Under the pieces are notes generated by a model, which worked only from the letters and a program-made list of their open reading frames with translations, was not told where the DNA came from and ran no database searches. A program made the translations under genes and the position numbers. Positions 7,986 to 16,187 of a DNA stretch of 64,000 nucleotides are shown here, one piece after another (position 1 is the first letter of the stretch; every line of letters begins with the position of its first letter). The stretch spans positions 124,001 to 188,000 of the forward strand of contig NZ_JAAGWF010000003.1 of assembly GCF_010686765.1 (NCBI RefSeq). Direction: 5' to 3'. The stretch comes from Geodermatophilus sabuli (GTDB lineage Bacteria; Actinomycetota; Actinomycetes; Mycobacteriales; Geodermatophilaceae).

Positions 7986-8870
7986 TCAGAACGCGGAGCG
8001 GTCGACCCCAGCCGGCGGGGGCAGGTCGGCGACCGGGGGCAGCGCGGCCGGGAGGTGGCCCGTGGCCGAGGGGTGCGCCTCACCCGGTGCCACGCCGTGC
8101 CGCACCCCCACGCTCGGGATCCAGCCCAGCCGGCGGGACATGCCCAGACCGCTCGCGACCACCGAGGGGATGACCGTCCTCAGCGCCACGGACCCCGACG
8201 CGACGACGACCGACAGCGCCGCGACGACGTGACCGTCGGCGTCCATGATGCGGGTCGCGACCGAGTCCGCGCCGGCCGTCATCTCCTCCCGGACGGTCGC
8301 CGTCCCCGTGCGTCGGCAGTCCCCCAGCTCACGACGCAGGTGCGCGGGATCGGTGACCGTGCGCGGCGTGAACCGGTCGAGCCCGCGTTCCACCAGGCCG
8401 TCGAACAGGGCACCGTCCGCGTGAGCGAGCAGCACCTTGCCGACGCCCGAGCTGTGCAGGGGCAGGCGTCCACCCACCTGCGAGGTCAGGCCCACGGCGC
8501 CCGGCCGGGAGAGTCGCTCGACGACCACCGCCTCGCGCCCCTCGAGGACCGCGAGCTGCACGTGCTGCCGGAGAGCGGTGTAGAGGTCCTCCAGGAACGG
8601 CATGGCCACCGTGCGCAGCGGCTGGGTCCGCGGGGCCAGCGTGCCGAGCTGCCACAGCCGGGTGCCCACGGTGAGGGAGCCATCAGAACCCAGGTCCAGC
8701 GCACCCGCGCGCACCAGCTCCAGGGCCAGCCGGCGCACCGTGGCCTGGGGCATCCCGGTCTGCCGCGCCAGCCCGGCGAGGGTGAGTCGGGTGTGTCCCG
8801 GTCGGAAGGCGAAGAGCACCTCGAGCAGCCGGGAACTCACGCTCCGCCCGGGTTCGCTGGTCCGTGGCAT
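7986..8870 (-). CDS. IclR-family transcriptional regulator (module A)
   Basis: 294 residues. The N-terminal winged helix-turn-helix is at about residues 10-60 (LTLAGLARQTGMPQATVRRL). The IclR effector domain follows (HVQLAVLEGREAVVVERLSR; RLPLHSSGVGKVLLAHADGA; ATRIMDADGHVVAALSVVV). The C-terminal 40 residues are a low-complexity Pro-rich tail. ATG 8870 has GGGAGGAGCC before it. The gene is divergent from the flavin monooxygenase, so it is the likely regulator of module A. IclR proteins in aromatic catabolism (PcaR, PobR types) usually sense the substrate or an intermediate. Confidence 0.85.
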   Translation of the reverse strand: MPRTSEPGRSVSSRLLEVLFAFRPGHTRLTLAGLARQTGMPQATVRRLALELVRAGALDLGSDGSLTVGTRLWQLGTLAPRTQPLRTVAMPFLEDLYTALRQHVQLAVLEGREAVVVERLSRPGAVGLTSQVGGRLPLHSSGVGKVLLAHADGALFDGLVERGLDRFTPRTVTDPAHLRRELGDCRRTGTATVREEMTAGADSVATRIMDADGHVVAALSVVVASGSVALRTVIPSVVASGLGMSRRLGWIPSVGVRHGVAPGEAHPSATGHLPAALPPVADLPPPAGVDRSAF

Positions 8871-8941
8871 GGCTCCTCCCCCGCTGCGAGACGACGTCCG
8901 GCGCAGGCTATGTCCGCGGGACGGGCCGCTGGGGATCGGTT

Positions 8942-8950
8942 CATCCAATG
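8942..8950 (+). promoter_or_regulatory. Motif CATCCAATG, copy 1 (candidate IclR site)
   Basis: The 9-mer lies in the divergent promoter region between the IclR gene and the flavin monooxygenase, within the near-symmetric TCCAATGGA. The same 9-mer recurs at 12008-12016, upstream of the binding-protein gene of the same module. Confidence 0.4.
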
Positions 8951-9113
8951 GACGACCCGCTTCCACCGCACGGTGCGTCCACCGACCATCGTGGTCGTCT
9001 CACCGCCGCGAGGCCGGCCCGAGGACCACACCCGTGCCGCCGGCGTAGGCGGGTGGTCGCTCCCGCTCGCCGACCGGACACGGGTCCCCGTCGCAGGAAA
9101 GGACAGGCCTCCG

Positions 9114-10319
9114 ATGGTCGATCGAGCTCGGAGCACTCCCCGCATCGCCGTCGTCGGTGGCGGCATCGGTGGCCTGGCCGCAGCCGCCCTCCTGCACCGC
9201 GCGGGACTGCCGAACGTCGTCTACGAGCAGACGTCGCAGTTGAAGGAGGTCGGCGCGGGACTCGTGCTCGCACCCAACGCGGTGCGCCTCCTCCGTCGGC
9301 TGGGCGTGCTGGACCACCTCCTGGGCAGCGCCGTCCCGCTGGACGTGGGCTGGGAGTTCCGCCGCTGGGAGGACGGCCGCATCCTGTCCGCCGAGGACCT
9401 GGCCGGCTCGTGCGAACGGCTGTACGGCGAGGCGACCTACACCGTCCACCGGGCCGATCTGCTCAACGCCATCAGCTCCGCCGTCCCTGCGGGCAGCGTC
9501 GAGCTGGGCAGGCGCCTCACCGCCGTGGCCGCCGACGGCGACACGGCGCGCCTGACCTTCACCGACGGGAGCACCGTCGAGGCCGACGTGGTCATCGGCG
9601 CGGACGGAGTGCACTCCACCGTGCGGGGTGCGGTGACCGAGCCCTCACCGGCGACGTACTCGGGGATGTGCGCCTTCCGGGCCATCGTGCCGGCCGACCG
9701 TGCTCCCGCGTTCGCCCGCCGTCGGGCGCAGACGCTGTGGATCGGACCCGGCCACCACCTCGTCCACTACCCGATCTCCGGCGAGACGGCGGTCAACCTC
9801 GTGGCCTTCGCCCCGGCCGGCGACGTCACCACCGAGTCGTGGAGCGCCACCGCCACCGTGGAGGAGTTCCTCGCCGAGTTCGCCGGGTGGGACCCGCGCC
9901 TGCAGGACCTGATCAGACAGGCCGGCACGCCCGGTCGCTGGGCGCTGCTGGACCGCCGGCCCCTCCAGCGCTGGAGCAACGGTCCCATCACCCTCCTGGG
10001 CGACGCCGCGCACCCGATGTTCCCCTTCTTCGCCCAGGGCGCCGCCCAGTCGATCGAGGACGCCGCGGTCCTCGCGCGCTGCCTGGCCGACGACGTCACC
10101 GCGCCGGCACGTGCGCTGCAGCGGTACGAGTCCCTGCGGATCGAACGCACGACCCGGCTGCAGGAGATCAGTCACGGGCGTGCGCACGTCAACCACCTGC
10201 CCGACGGGCCGGACCAGGAAGCCCGCGACGCGGCACTGGCCGCGGCGGACCCGTTGGTGGCCAACGGCTGGATCTACGCCTACGACCCCGACCGCGCGGA
10301 GACCGACGCCGCCGTCTGA
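9114..10319 (+). CDS. FAD-dependent aromatic monooxygenase (salicylate/3-hydroxybenzoate hydroxylase family)
   Basis: 401 residues. The dinucleotide motif GGGIGG is at 15-20, a DG motif (VVIGADGVHSTVR) follows near residue 163, and the FAD-ribityl motif GDAAHPMFPFFAQGAAQSIEDA near residue 300. This is the class A flavin monooxygenase fold, which uses NAD(P)H and O2 to hydroxylate phenolic acids, in some members with decarboxylation. ATG 9114 follows AGGAAAGGAC. It is the first gene of module A, 51 bases before the O-demethylase. With a hydroxyquinol-type dioxygenase downstream, an oxidative decarboxylation of a 4-hydroxybenzoate-type acid to a hydroquinone is an attractive but unproven role. 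Confidence 0.85.
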   Translation: MVDRARSTPRIAVVGGGIGGLAAAALLHRAGLPNVVYEQTSQLKEVGAGLVLAPNAVRLLRRLGVLDHLLGSAVPLDVGWEFRRWEDGRILSAEDLAGSCERLYGEATYTVHRADLLNAISSAVPAGSVELGRRLTAVAADGDTARLTFTDGSTVEADVVIGADGVHSTVRGAVTEPSPATYSGMCAFRAIVPADRAPAFARRRAQTLWIGPGHHLVHYPISGETAVNLVAFAPAGDVTTESWSATATVEEFLAEFAGWDPRLQDLIRQAGTPGRWALLDRRPLQRWSNGPITLLGDAAHPMFPFFAQGAAQSIEDAAVLARCLADDVTAPARALQRYESLRIERTTRLQEISHGRAHVNHLPDGPDQEARDAALAAADPLVANGWIYAYDPDRAETDAAV

Positions 10320-10370
10320 TCTCCACCACGCCGACGTCACCGAGAACCCGGACACGAGAGGAACCCAGCG

Positions 10371-11801
10371 ATGACCGCTGCCGGACACACCAGGTCGCTC
10401 CAGGACCTGGTCGACGCCACGCCCGACCTGGTGGCCCACCTGTACAACGACACCCCGGGCCCGCACAGCCGCGTGCGCTCGGACCTGTCCCCGGTGCCCG
10501 CCGAGTTCACCAACTGGCGCGACGAGCAGCGGGCCTGGCGCGAGACGGCGATCCTGTTCGACCAGTCCCACCACATGCCCGAGCTCTACGTGAAGGGACC
10601 CGACGCCCTCGCGCTGCTGAGCCGGATAGGGGTCAACAGCCTCGCGAACCTGACCCCCGGCATGGCCAAGCAGTTCATCGGCTGCAACTCGCGGGGCCAG
10701 ATGATCGGCGACTGCGTCCTCTACGACCTCGGCGACCAGACCTACGAACTGGTGAGCAGCATGCCGCTGTTGAACTGGGTCGAGTACCACGCGCAGACCG
10801 GCGACTGGGACGTCACGACCGAGCGGGACAACAACACCTCGGACAACCCCACCGGCCGGCGACTGAAGTTCCGGTTCCAGCTCGACGGCCCGACGGCGAG
10901 CGAGATCTTCGACGAGGTCGTCGACGGGGAGACCCCGGAGATCAGGTTCTTCCGCACCGCGCGGGTGACCATCGCCGGCGTCGAGGTGCTCGTCCTCCGG
11001 CACGGCATGGCCGGGCACAAGGGGGTGGAGATCTCCGGGCCCTACGAGCACAGCGAGACCGTCCGGGCCGCGATCCTCGCCGCCGGCGCGGCGCACGGCC
11101 TGCGCCAGGGTGGGACCAAGGCGTACTTCAGCACCCTGTACGAGCAGGCCTGGGTGGCCTACCCCCTGCCTGCCGTCTACACCGGCGACGACCTGCGGGG
11201 CTACCGGGAGTGGCTGCCGGCCGACGGCTGGGAGGGGAAGTTCTCCATCGCCGGGAGCTTCGTCTCGAGCAACGTCGAGGACTACTACGTCACGCCCTAC
11301 GACCTCGGTTACGGGCACATCGTGAAGTTCGACCACGACTTCATCGGCCGGGAGGCTCTCGAGCGGGTGGCCGAGAACCCCCCGCGCAGGAAGGTGACCC
11401 TCGTCTGGGAGAAGGAGGACGTCCTCCGGGTCTTCGGCTCGCTCCTCGACCCCGGCGTGCCCTACAAGTACATCGAGCTGCCGGTCGCCGACTACGGGAA
11501 CATGGTCCAGCGGGACGAGGTCCGCACCCTGGACGGGAGGCTGGTCGGCCTGTCCACGTACACCGGTTACAGCAGCAACGAGCGCAAGATCCTCTCCCTC
11601 GGTCTGCTCGACACCGAGCACGCCACGATCGGCGACCAGGTCACCTTGCTCTGGGGCGAACCGGACGGCGGCTCCCGCAAGCCCCGCGTCGAGCGGCACC
11701 AGCAGATCCTCGTGCGGGCGACGGTCGCTCCGGCCCCCTACGCCTCCACCGTGCAGCAGATGATGCGCTCGTCGGTGGGCGGCCGGTCCGCCGCGCAGTG
11801 A
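10371..11801 (+). CDS. Tetrahydrofolate-dependent aromatic O-demethylase, LigM/DesA family (module A)
   Basis: 476 residues of the aminomethyltransferase (GcvT) fold, at the length typical of LigM (vanillate/3-O-methylgallate) and DesA (syringate) O-demethylases. Family patterns include EFTNWRDEQRAWRETAILFDQ, VYTGDDLRGYREWLPADGW and HIVKFDHDFIGREALE. The enzyme moves the methyl group of an aryl methyl ether to tetrahydrofolate, giving a catechol-type product and 5-methyl-THF. It has a paralogue at 20165 that shares these patterns. The ribosome site is GAGAGGAACCC. A strong hairpin 24 bases after the stop ends the operon. The substrate could be vanillate, methoxyhydroquinone or a related compound. 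Confidence 0.85.
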   Translation: MTAAGHTRSLQDLVDATPDLVAHLYNDTPGPHSRVRSDLSPVPAEFTNWRDEQRAWRETAILFDQSHHMPELYVKGPDALALLSRIGVNSLANLTPGMAKQFIGCNSRGQMIGDCVLYDLGDQTYELVSSMPLLNWVEYHAQTGDWDVTTERDNNTSDNPTGRRLKFRFQLDGPTASEIFDEVVDGETPEIRFFRTARVTIAGVEVLVLRHGMAGHKGVEISGPYEHSETVRAAILAAGAAHGLRQGGTKAYFSTLYEQAWVAYPLPAVYTGDDLRGYREWLPADGWEGKFSIAGSFVSSNVEDYYVTPYDLGYGHIVKFDHDFIGREALERVAENPPRRKVTLVWEKEDVLRVFGSLLDPGVPYKYIELPVADYGNMVQRDEVRTLDGRLVGLSTYTGYSSNERKILSLGLLDTEHATIGDQVTLLWGEPDGGSRKPRVERHQQILVRATVAPAPYASTVQQMMRSSVGGRSAAQ

Positions 11802-11824
11802 CCGCGTAGCTCCCCGGGCTCGCC

Positions 11825-11870
11825 GGGGGTGCGTGCCGCGCCGGTCAGCAGGACCCCGCGACGCACCCCC
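11825..11870 (+). terminator. Strong hairpin terminator after the module A O-demethylase
   Basis: A 10-bp perfect stem GGGGGTGCGT / ACGCACCCCC with an additional CGCG/CGCG pairing inside it, beginning 24 bases past the stop. It indicates that the binding-protein gene downstream has its own promoter. The rest of the 348-base gap (11802-12149) contains the second CATCCAATG motif and no gene. Confidence 0.6.
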
Positions 11871-12007
11871 AGCGAGGCCGGCTGGTGGCGCCCACCCCCG
11901 CGCCCCGGACCCACGATCCCCGGCCCGTCGGCCGGGGCTGTCGGGCGTGCCCGCTCCCGGCCGAGGGCGGGTCGGCGCCGGTCCGACGATGCCGGTCCAT
12001 GGCAGTC

Positions 12008-12016
12008 CATCCAATG
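12008..12016 (+). promoter_or_regulatory. Motif CATCCAATG, copy 2
   Basis: Identical to the 9-mer at 8942. It is followed by ACCG here and by GACG there, and preceded by TC in both cases or nearly so. It lies about 135 bases upstream of the binding-protein start, consistent with shared IclR control of module A. Confidence 0.35.
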
Positions 12017-12149
12017 ACCGGCTCGGTTCTGCCGGTGCGCGACTGCGGCCACCATCCCCGACGGCGAGGCACCAGTGACCTGGCCCCCGATGACGCCCGG
12101 CTCCTGCCGGACGGCAGCCACGGTGGCCGCGACGAGAGGACCGACGATC

Positions 12150-13157
12150 GTGCTCACCCGACACCCCAGGCAGACCCGGTGGACGCCGGCCCGACAGCGG
12201 CGGCGCGGGATCGCGCTGGCCGGCGCTCTCGCCCTGGCGGTGACCGGCTGCGGCTCCTCCGACGACGGGACGCCGAGCAGCGGCGGCGCGGAGTCCCTGG
12301 ACGCGGTGACCGCGGGCATCGTCCCGGTCGTCGACAGCGCCCCCATCTACCTGGGCCAGCAGCAGGGCTTCTTCGAGGACCCGGGGATCGACCTGACGCT
12401 GCAGAGCGGGCAGGGCGGCGCGGCCATCGTGCCCGGCGTCGTGAACGGCACCTTCCAGTTCGGGTTCGGCAACGTCACGTCCGTGCTCCTGGCCGCCGAC
12501 CAGGGGCTGCCGCTGGAGATCGTGGCCGGCGGGGTGGCCTCGACCGGCGAGGCCGGGGCCGACTTCAGCGGCGTCGTGGCCCGGCCGGACAGCGGCATCG
12601 CGACCGCTGCCGATCTCGCCGGCAAGCGCGTCGCCGTCAACACCCTGAACAACATCGGGACCACCACGATCAACGAGTCGGTGCGGAAGGCCGGTGGCGA
12701 CCCCGCGAGCATCCAGTACGTCGAACTCCCCTTCGCCGACATGCCCGCGGCGCTGGACCAGGGCAACGTGGACGCCGTCTGGGTGGTGGAACCGTTCCTG
12801 ACCGTGGCGGCCGGCGGCGGGGGCCGGGTCGTCGCCTCGAACTACGTCGACGCCGCCGACGACCTCACCGTGGCGGTCTACTTCACCAGCGCGCAGCTGG
12901 CGGCCGACGACCCCGACCTCGTGGACCGCTTCCAGGCCGCGATGACCCAGTCGCTGGAGTACGCGCGGCAGAACCCCGACGCGACGCGGGCGATCCTGAC
13001 CGAGTACACGGACATCGAACAGTCGGTCCTCGACTCGCTGCAGCTGCCGGAGTGGCCGACCGAGATCAACCGGGACTCCATCGAGACCCTGGCCGAACTG
13101 GGGGTGGCCGACGGGCTCCTGACGCGGGTCCCCGACCTGGCCCAGCTGCTGCCGTGA
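12150..13157 (+). CDS. ABC-type substrate-binding lipoprotein, NMT1/SsuA-like (orphan, module A)
   Basis: 335 residues. A twin-Arg-rich basic start, hydrophobic segment and lipobox LAVTGC (Cys near residue 34) indicate a lipoprotein signal. The mature part is an NMT1/TauA-type periplasmic-binding fold (SAPIYLGQQQGFFEDPGIDL, IATAADLAGKRVAVNTLNN, QGNVDAVWVVEPFL). Such proteins bring small acids, sulfonates or aromatic acids to an importer. No permease or ATPase gene is adjacent or elsewhere in region 3, so it must share transport subunits encoded elsewhere. GTG 12150 follows GAGAGGA; upstream in-frame ATGs lack protein-like sequence. Confidence 0.82.
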   Translation: MLTRHPRQTRWTPARQRRRGIALAGALALAVTGCGSSDDGTPSSGGAESLDAVTAGIVPVVDSAPIYLGQQQGFFEDPGIDLTLQSGQGGAAIVPGVVNGTFQFGFGNVTSVLLAADQGLPLEIVAGGVASTGEAGADFSGVVARPDSGIATAADLAGKRVAVNTLNNIGTTTINESVRKAGGDPASIQYVELPFADMPAALDQGNVDAVWVVEPFLTVAAGGGGRVVASNYVDAADDLTVAVYFTSAQLAADDPDLVDRFQAAMTQSLEYARQNPDATRAILTEYTDIEQSVLDSLQLPEWPTEINRDSIETLAELGVADGLLTRVPDLAQLLP

Positions 13158-13161
13158 CGTC

Positions 13162-13214
13162 CCTCGTCGGCCCCGGGAGCCCCGTCAGCGCGGCTGGTCC
13201 CGGGGTCGGCGAGG
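13162..13214 (+). terminator. 17-bp stem hairpin after the binding-protein gene
   Basis: The arms at 13162-13178 and 13198-13214 pair over 17 positions with only two G-U wobbles and a 19-base loop, starting 5 bases after the stop. The next gene begins 48 bases later. It probably terminates or attenuates read-through into the dioxygenase. Confidence 0.6.
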
Positions 13215-13261
13215 CTGGACGGCAGCACACCCACCCGCACGACAGCGAGGAGAGCCCGGGC

Positions 13262-14212
13262 ATGAGCCAGCGTGAGTCGTTCAGCGAGGAGCGGTCGGCC
13301 GAGGTGGTCGCGGCGAGCTTCGCCGGCACCCCGGACCCGCGGTTGCGGCAGGTGCTGACCTCGCTGGTCGAGCACCTGCACGCCTTCGTGAAGGACGTCG
13401 AGCTGACCGAGGAGGAGTGGGGTGCCGCCATCGCGTTCCTCACCGCCACCGGGCAGACGTGCGACGACGTCCGCCAGGAGTTCGTCCTGCTCTCCGACGT
13501 CCTCGGGGTGTCGATGCTGGTGGAGACCATCAACCACCGGACCGGCGGGCAGTCGACGGAGTCGACGGTGCTCGGCCCGTTCCACATGGTGGATTCCCCG
13601 CCGCGGGAGCTCGGCGCCGACATCGCGCTCGACGGCAAGGGGAACCCCTGCCTGGTCACCGGGCGGGTGACCGGCCCGGACGGCGAGCCGCTGGGCGGGG
13701 CGCTCGTCGACGTCTGGCAGGCCAATGACGACGGCTTCTACGACGTCCAGCAGCCCGGCATCCAGCCCGAGCGCAACCTGCGCGGACTGTTCACCACCGA
13801 CTCCGACGGGCGGTTCTGGTTCCGCACGATCGTGCCGCGGCACTACCCGATCCCCGACGACGGCCCGGTGGGGCGGCTGCTGGCCGCCACCGGCCGGCAC
13901 CCGAACCGGCCGGCGCACGTTCACTTCATCGTCACCGCGGACGGTCACCGCCCCGTCACCACCCACCTGTTCGTCGACGACAGCCCCTACCTGGACTCCG
14001 ACGCCGTCTTCGGGGTCAAGGACAGCCTGGTGCGGCCGTTCCCGGTCGTCGACGACGCGGCGCGGGCAGCCGAGGTCGGGCTGCCCAACCCGTTCCGCAC
14101 CGTCCACTTCGACGTCGCCCTGTTGCGCGGCGACCAGGCGCCGCCCGCCGCCCAGCCGGCGGAGGTCGCGCCGACCGTCGTCCGCGGCGCTCCCGGGGGA
14201 TCCCCGGAGTGA
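13262..14212 (+). CDS. Intradiol ring-cleavage dioxygenase, hydroxyquinol 1,2-dioxygenase type
   Basis: 316 residues. The N-terminal helical dimerisation domain (DPRLRQVLTSLVEHLHAFVKDVE, TGQTCDDVRQEFVLLSDVLG) is typical of catechol and hydroxyquinol 1,2-dioxygenases. The Fe(III) ligands are visible as Tyr160 (DDGFYDVQ), Tyr195 (PRHYPIPDDGPVG), His219 and His221 (RPAHVHF), with the family's spacing. The sequence is closest in feel to hydroxyquinol enzymes, and the next gene is a maleylacetate reductase, which handles exactly that product. The reaction would be hydroxyquinol + O2 to maleylacetate. The C-terminal 30 residues are a Pro/Ala tail. ATG 13262 is the only good start. Confidence 0.85.
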   Translation: MSQRESFSEERSAEVVAASFAGTPDPRLRQVLTSLVEHLHAFVKDVELTEEEWGAAIAFLTATGQTCDDVRQEFVLLSDVLGVSMLVETINHRTGGQSTESTVLGPFHMVDSPPRELGADIALDGKGNPCLVTGRVTGPDGEPLGGALVDVWQANDDGFYDVQQPGIQPERNLRGLFTTDSDGRFWFRTIVPRHYPIPDDGPVGRLLAATGRHPNRPAHVHFIVTADGHRPVTTHLFVDDSPYLDSDAVFGVKDSLVRPFPVVDDAARAAEVGLPNPFRTVHFDVALLRGDQAPPAAQPAEVAPTVVRGAPGGSPE

Positions 14213-15330
14213 TCCCCCCGTTCACCTACCAGGCCCTGCCGATGCGGGTCGTCTTCGGCGTCGGGGTCCTGGCCGAGCTCCCCGCCGAGGTCGACCGGCT
14301 CGGGCTGCGCCGGGTGCTGGTGATCTGCTCCCCCGGCCACGAGGACACCGGTCGGAGGGTCGCCGACGCGCTGGGCGACCGGGCGGCCGGCGTCCTCCCC
14401 GAGGCCCGCACGCACGTGCCGATCGAGGTCGCCCGCCGGGCCCGGGGGCGCGCCGCCGTCCTGGCGGCGGACGGCTGTGTCGCCGTCGGCGGCGGCTCGG
14501 CCATCGGCCTGGGCAAGGCGATCGCCCTCGAGTCCGACCTGCCGGTGGTCGCCGTCCCCACCACGTACGCCGGCTCGGAGATGACCCCGGTGTGGGGACT
14601 CACCGAGGGCGGGGTGAAGCGCACCGGCCGCGACGCCCGCGTCCTGCCGCGCAGCGTCCTCTACGACCCGGAGCTCACCGTCGGTCTCCCCCCTGCGCTG
14701 TCGGCAGCCAGCGGGATGAACGCCGTGGCGCACGCCGTCGAGGGGCTCTACGCACCGGACGCCACCCCGATCGTCTCGCTGATGGCCGAGGAGGGTGTCC
14801 GCGCGCTGGCCTCCGCACTCCCCGCGGTCGTGGCCGACGGCCGGGATCTCGACGCGCGCGGCGAGGCCCAGTACGGCGCCTGGCTGTGCGGGGCGGTGCT
14901 GGCCGCGACCACGATGTCGCTGCACCACAGGCTGTGTCACACCCTCGGCGGCGCCCTCGACCTCCCGCACGCCCAGACCCACGCCGTCGTCCTCCCCCAT
15001 GTCCTGGCCCACAACGCCCCGTCCGCGCCCCAGGCCGTGGCCGCCCTGACCCGGGCCCTGGGCGGTACGCCCGACCCGGCCCGGGCGCTGTGGGAGCTCG
15101 CCGGCCGGCTGGGTGCACCGCGCTCCCTCCGCGAGCTCGGCATGGCCGAGGAGGACGTCCCCCGCATGGCGGCGCTCGCCGCGTCGGGGGCGGGTGGGGA
15201 CTCGTACCGCAACCCCCGCCCGGTCACGGCGGCCGGCGTCGACCTCCTCCTGCGGGCGGCATGGACGGGGGGCCCGCCTCCCCCCGGAGGATCGGCCACG
15301 TGCCTGGACCCGACGACGAGCAGCACGTGA
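14209..15330 (+). CDS. Maleylacetate reductase (iron-type alcohol dehydrogenase fold)
   Basis: 373 residues. The Rossmann region has the GGGSAIGLGKA motif near residue 88, followed by PTTYAGSEMTPVWG. The metal-site His cluster lies in MNAVAHAVEGLYAPDA and MSLHHRLCHTLGGALDLPHAQTHAVVLPH. Maleylacetate reductase converts maleylacetate to 3-oxoadipate with NAD(P)H. The GTG start overlaps the dioxygenase stop by four bases (GTGA), so the two are coupled. Together they form a hydroxyquinol-to-oxoadipate unit. Downstream beta-ketoadipate genes are not in the window. Confidence 0.88.
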   Translation: MIPPFTYQALPMRVVFGVGVLAELPAEVDRLGLRRVLVICSPGHEDTGRRVADALGDRAAGVLPEARTHVPIEVARRARGRAAVLAADGCVAVGGGSAIGLGKAIALESDLPVVAVPTTYAGSEMTPVWGLTEGGVKRTGRDARVLPRSVLYDPELTVGLPPALSAASGMNAVAHAVEGLYAPDATPIVSLMAEEGVRALASALPAVVADGRDLDARGEAQYGAWLCGAVLAATTMSLHHRLCHTLGGALDLPHAQTHAVVLPHVLAHNAPSAPQAVAALTRALGGTPDPARALWELAGRLGAPRSLRELGMAEEDVPRMAALAASGAGGDSYRNPRPVTAAGVDLLLRAAWTGGPPPPGGSATCLDPTTSST

Positions 15331-16058
15331 GCGGATGGCTCGCCACCGCCACGGTCGACGCGGCGGTGTTCGAGCTGCGGCCGGACTACCGGGCACTGCT
15401 GCTGACCGCCGACGGACTGCACGGCGGCCCCAGCGACGAGGTCAGCGAGCGCGTCCTGGCCGACGCCGAGGACGCCGCCCGGCGGTTGCTCGGTGGCCGG
15501 CCGCCGGAGCAGCTGGCGCACCTGAGCGCCTGGCGCGAGGCCTACCGGGCCTTCGGCGCCAGACCGCAACGCACGCGGCCCAGCGTCGAGGCGCTGCTGC
15601 GCCGCGTGCAGCCGGACGGGCTGCCCCGCATCGACCGGATCACCGACGTCTACAACGCCGTCTCCGTCGCCCACCTGCTGCCGATCGGCGGCGAGGACCG
15701 CGCCGCCTACGCCGGTCCCCCGCGGCTGGTGCGCGCGACCGGGGACGAGGCCTTCGACACGACGGCGGGCGGCGAGCCGGTGATCGAGCACCCCGATGCC
15801 GGCGAGGTCGTCTGGCGCGACGACGCCGGCGTCACCTGCCGCCGCTGGAACTGGCGGCAGGGCACCCGCACCCGGATCACCACCGACACCACCAGCGCCG
15901 TGTTCATCCTCGACGCGCTCGCCCCGCTCCCCGACGACGCCGTCTGCGCCGCGGCCGACGCGCTCACCGACGCGCTGCTCGCCCTCAGCCCGGCCGCCGT
16001 CGTCCACCGGCGGCTGCTCGCGCGTCCCGGCCGCGACACCTCGACCCCGCCGGGCTGA
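15300..16058 (+). CDS. B3/B4 tRNA-binding-domain protein
   Basis: 252 residues containing a domain like the B3/B4 editing domain of phenylalanyl-tRNA synthetase beta (LLRRVQPDGLPRIDRITDVYNAVSVAHLLPIGGED, then EVVWRDDAGVTCRRWNWRQGTRTRI). Stand-alone proteins of this type are thought to deacylate mischarged tRNA or bind amino acids, but the family is poorly studied. GTG 15300 has GGAGGA 8 bases upstream and overlaps the reductase by 31 bases; GTG 15327 is an alternative. Why it sits in a catabolic operon is unknown. Confidence 0.7.
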   Translation: MPGPDDEQHVSGWLATATVDAAVFELRPDYRALLLTADGLHGGPSDEVSERVLADAEDAARRLLGGRPPEQLAHLSAWREAYRAFGARPQRTRPSVEALLRRVQPDGLPRIDRITDVYNAVSVAHLLPIGGEDRAAYAGPPRLVRATGDEAFDTTAGGEPVIEHPDAGEVVWRDDAGVTCRRWNWRQGTRTRITTDTTSAVFILDALAPLPDDAVCAAADALTDALLALSPAAVVHRRLLARPGRDTSTPPG

Positions 16059-16187
16059 CCCACCCTCGGTGCGCCCGTGCTCGGTCGTACCGCCGTGCGC
16101 AGCGGCTCACGCGGTGCGGGTCATCGTGGACGCGGAGCCGCCGCCCGGCCGCTGCCTGGCCGACGGGGCCTCATCGGCGCGACGCCG

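Noticed and set aside
9645..12164. Long minus-strand open frame opposite the monooxygenase and demethylase
   Set aside because: Low-complexity translation, no domain, and both sense genes are convincing.
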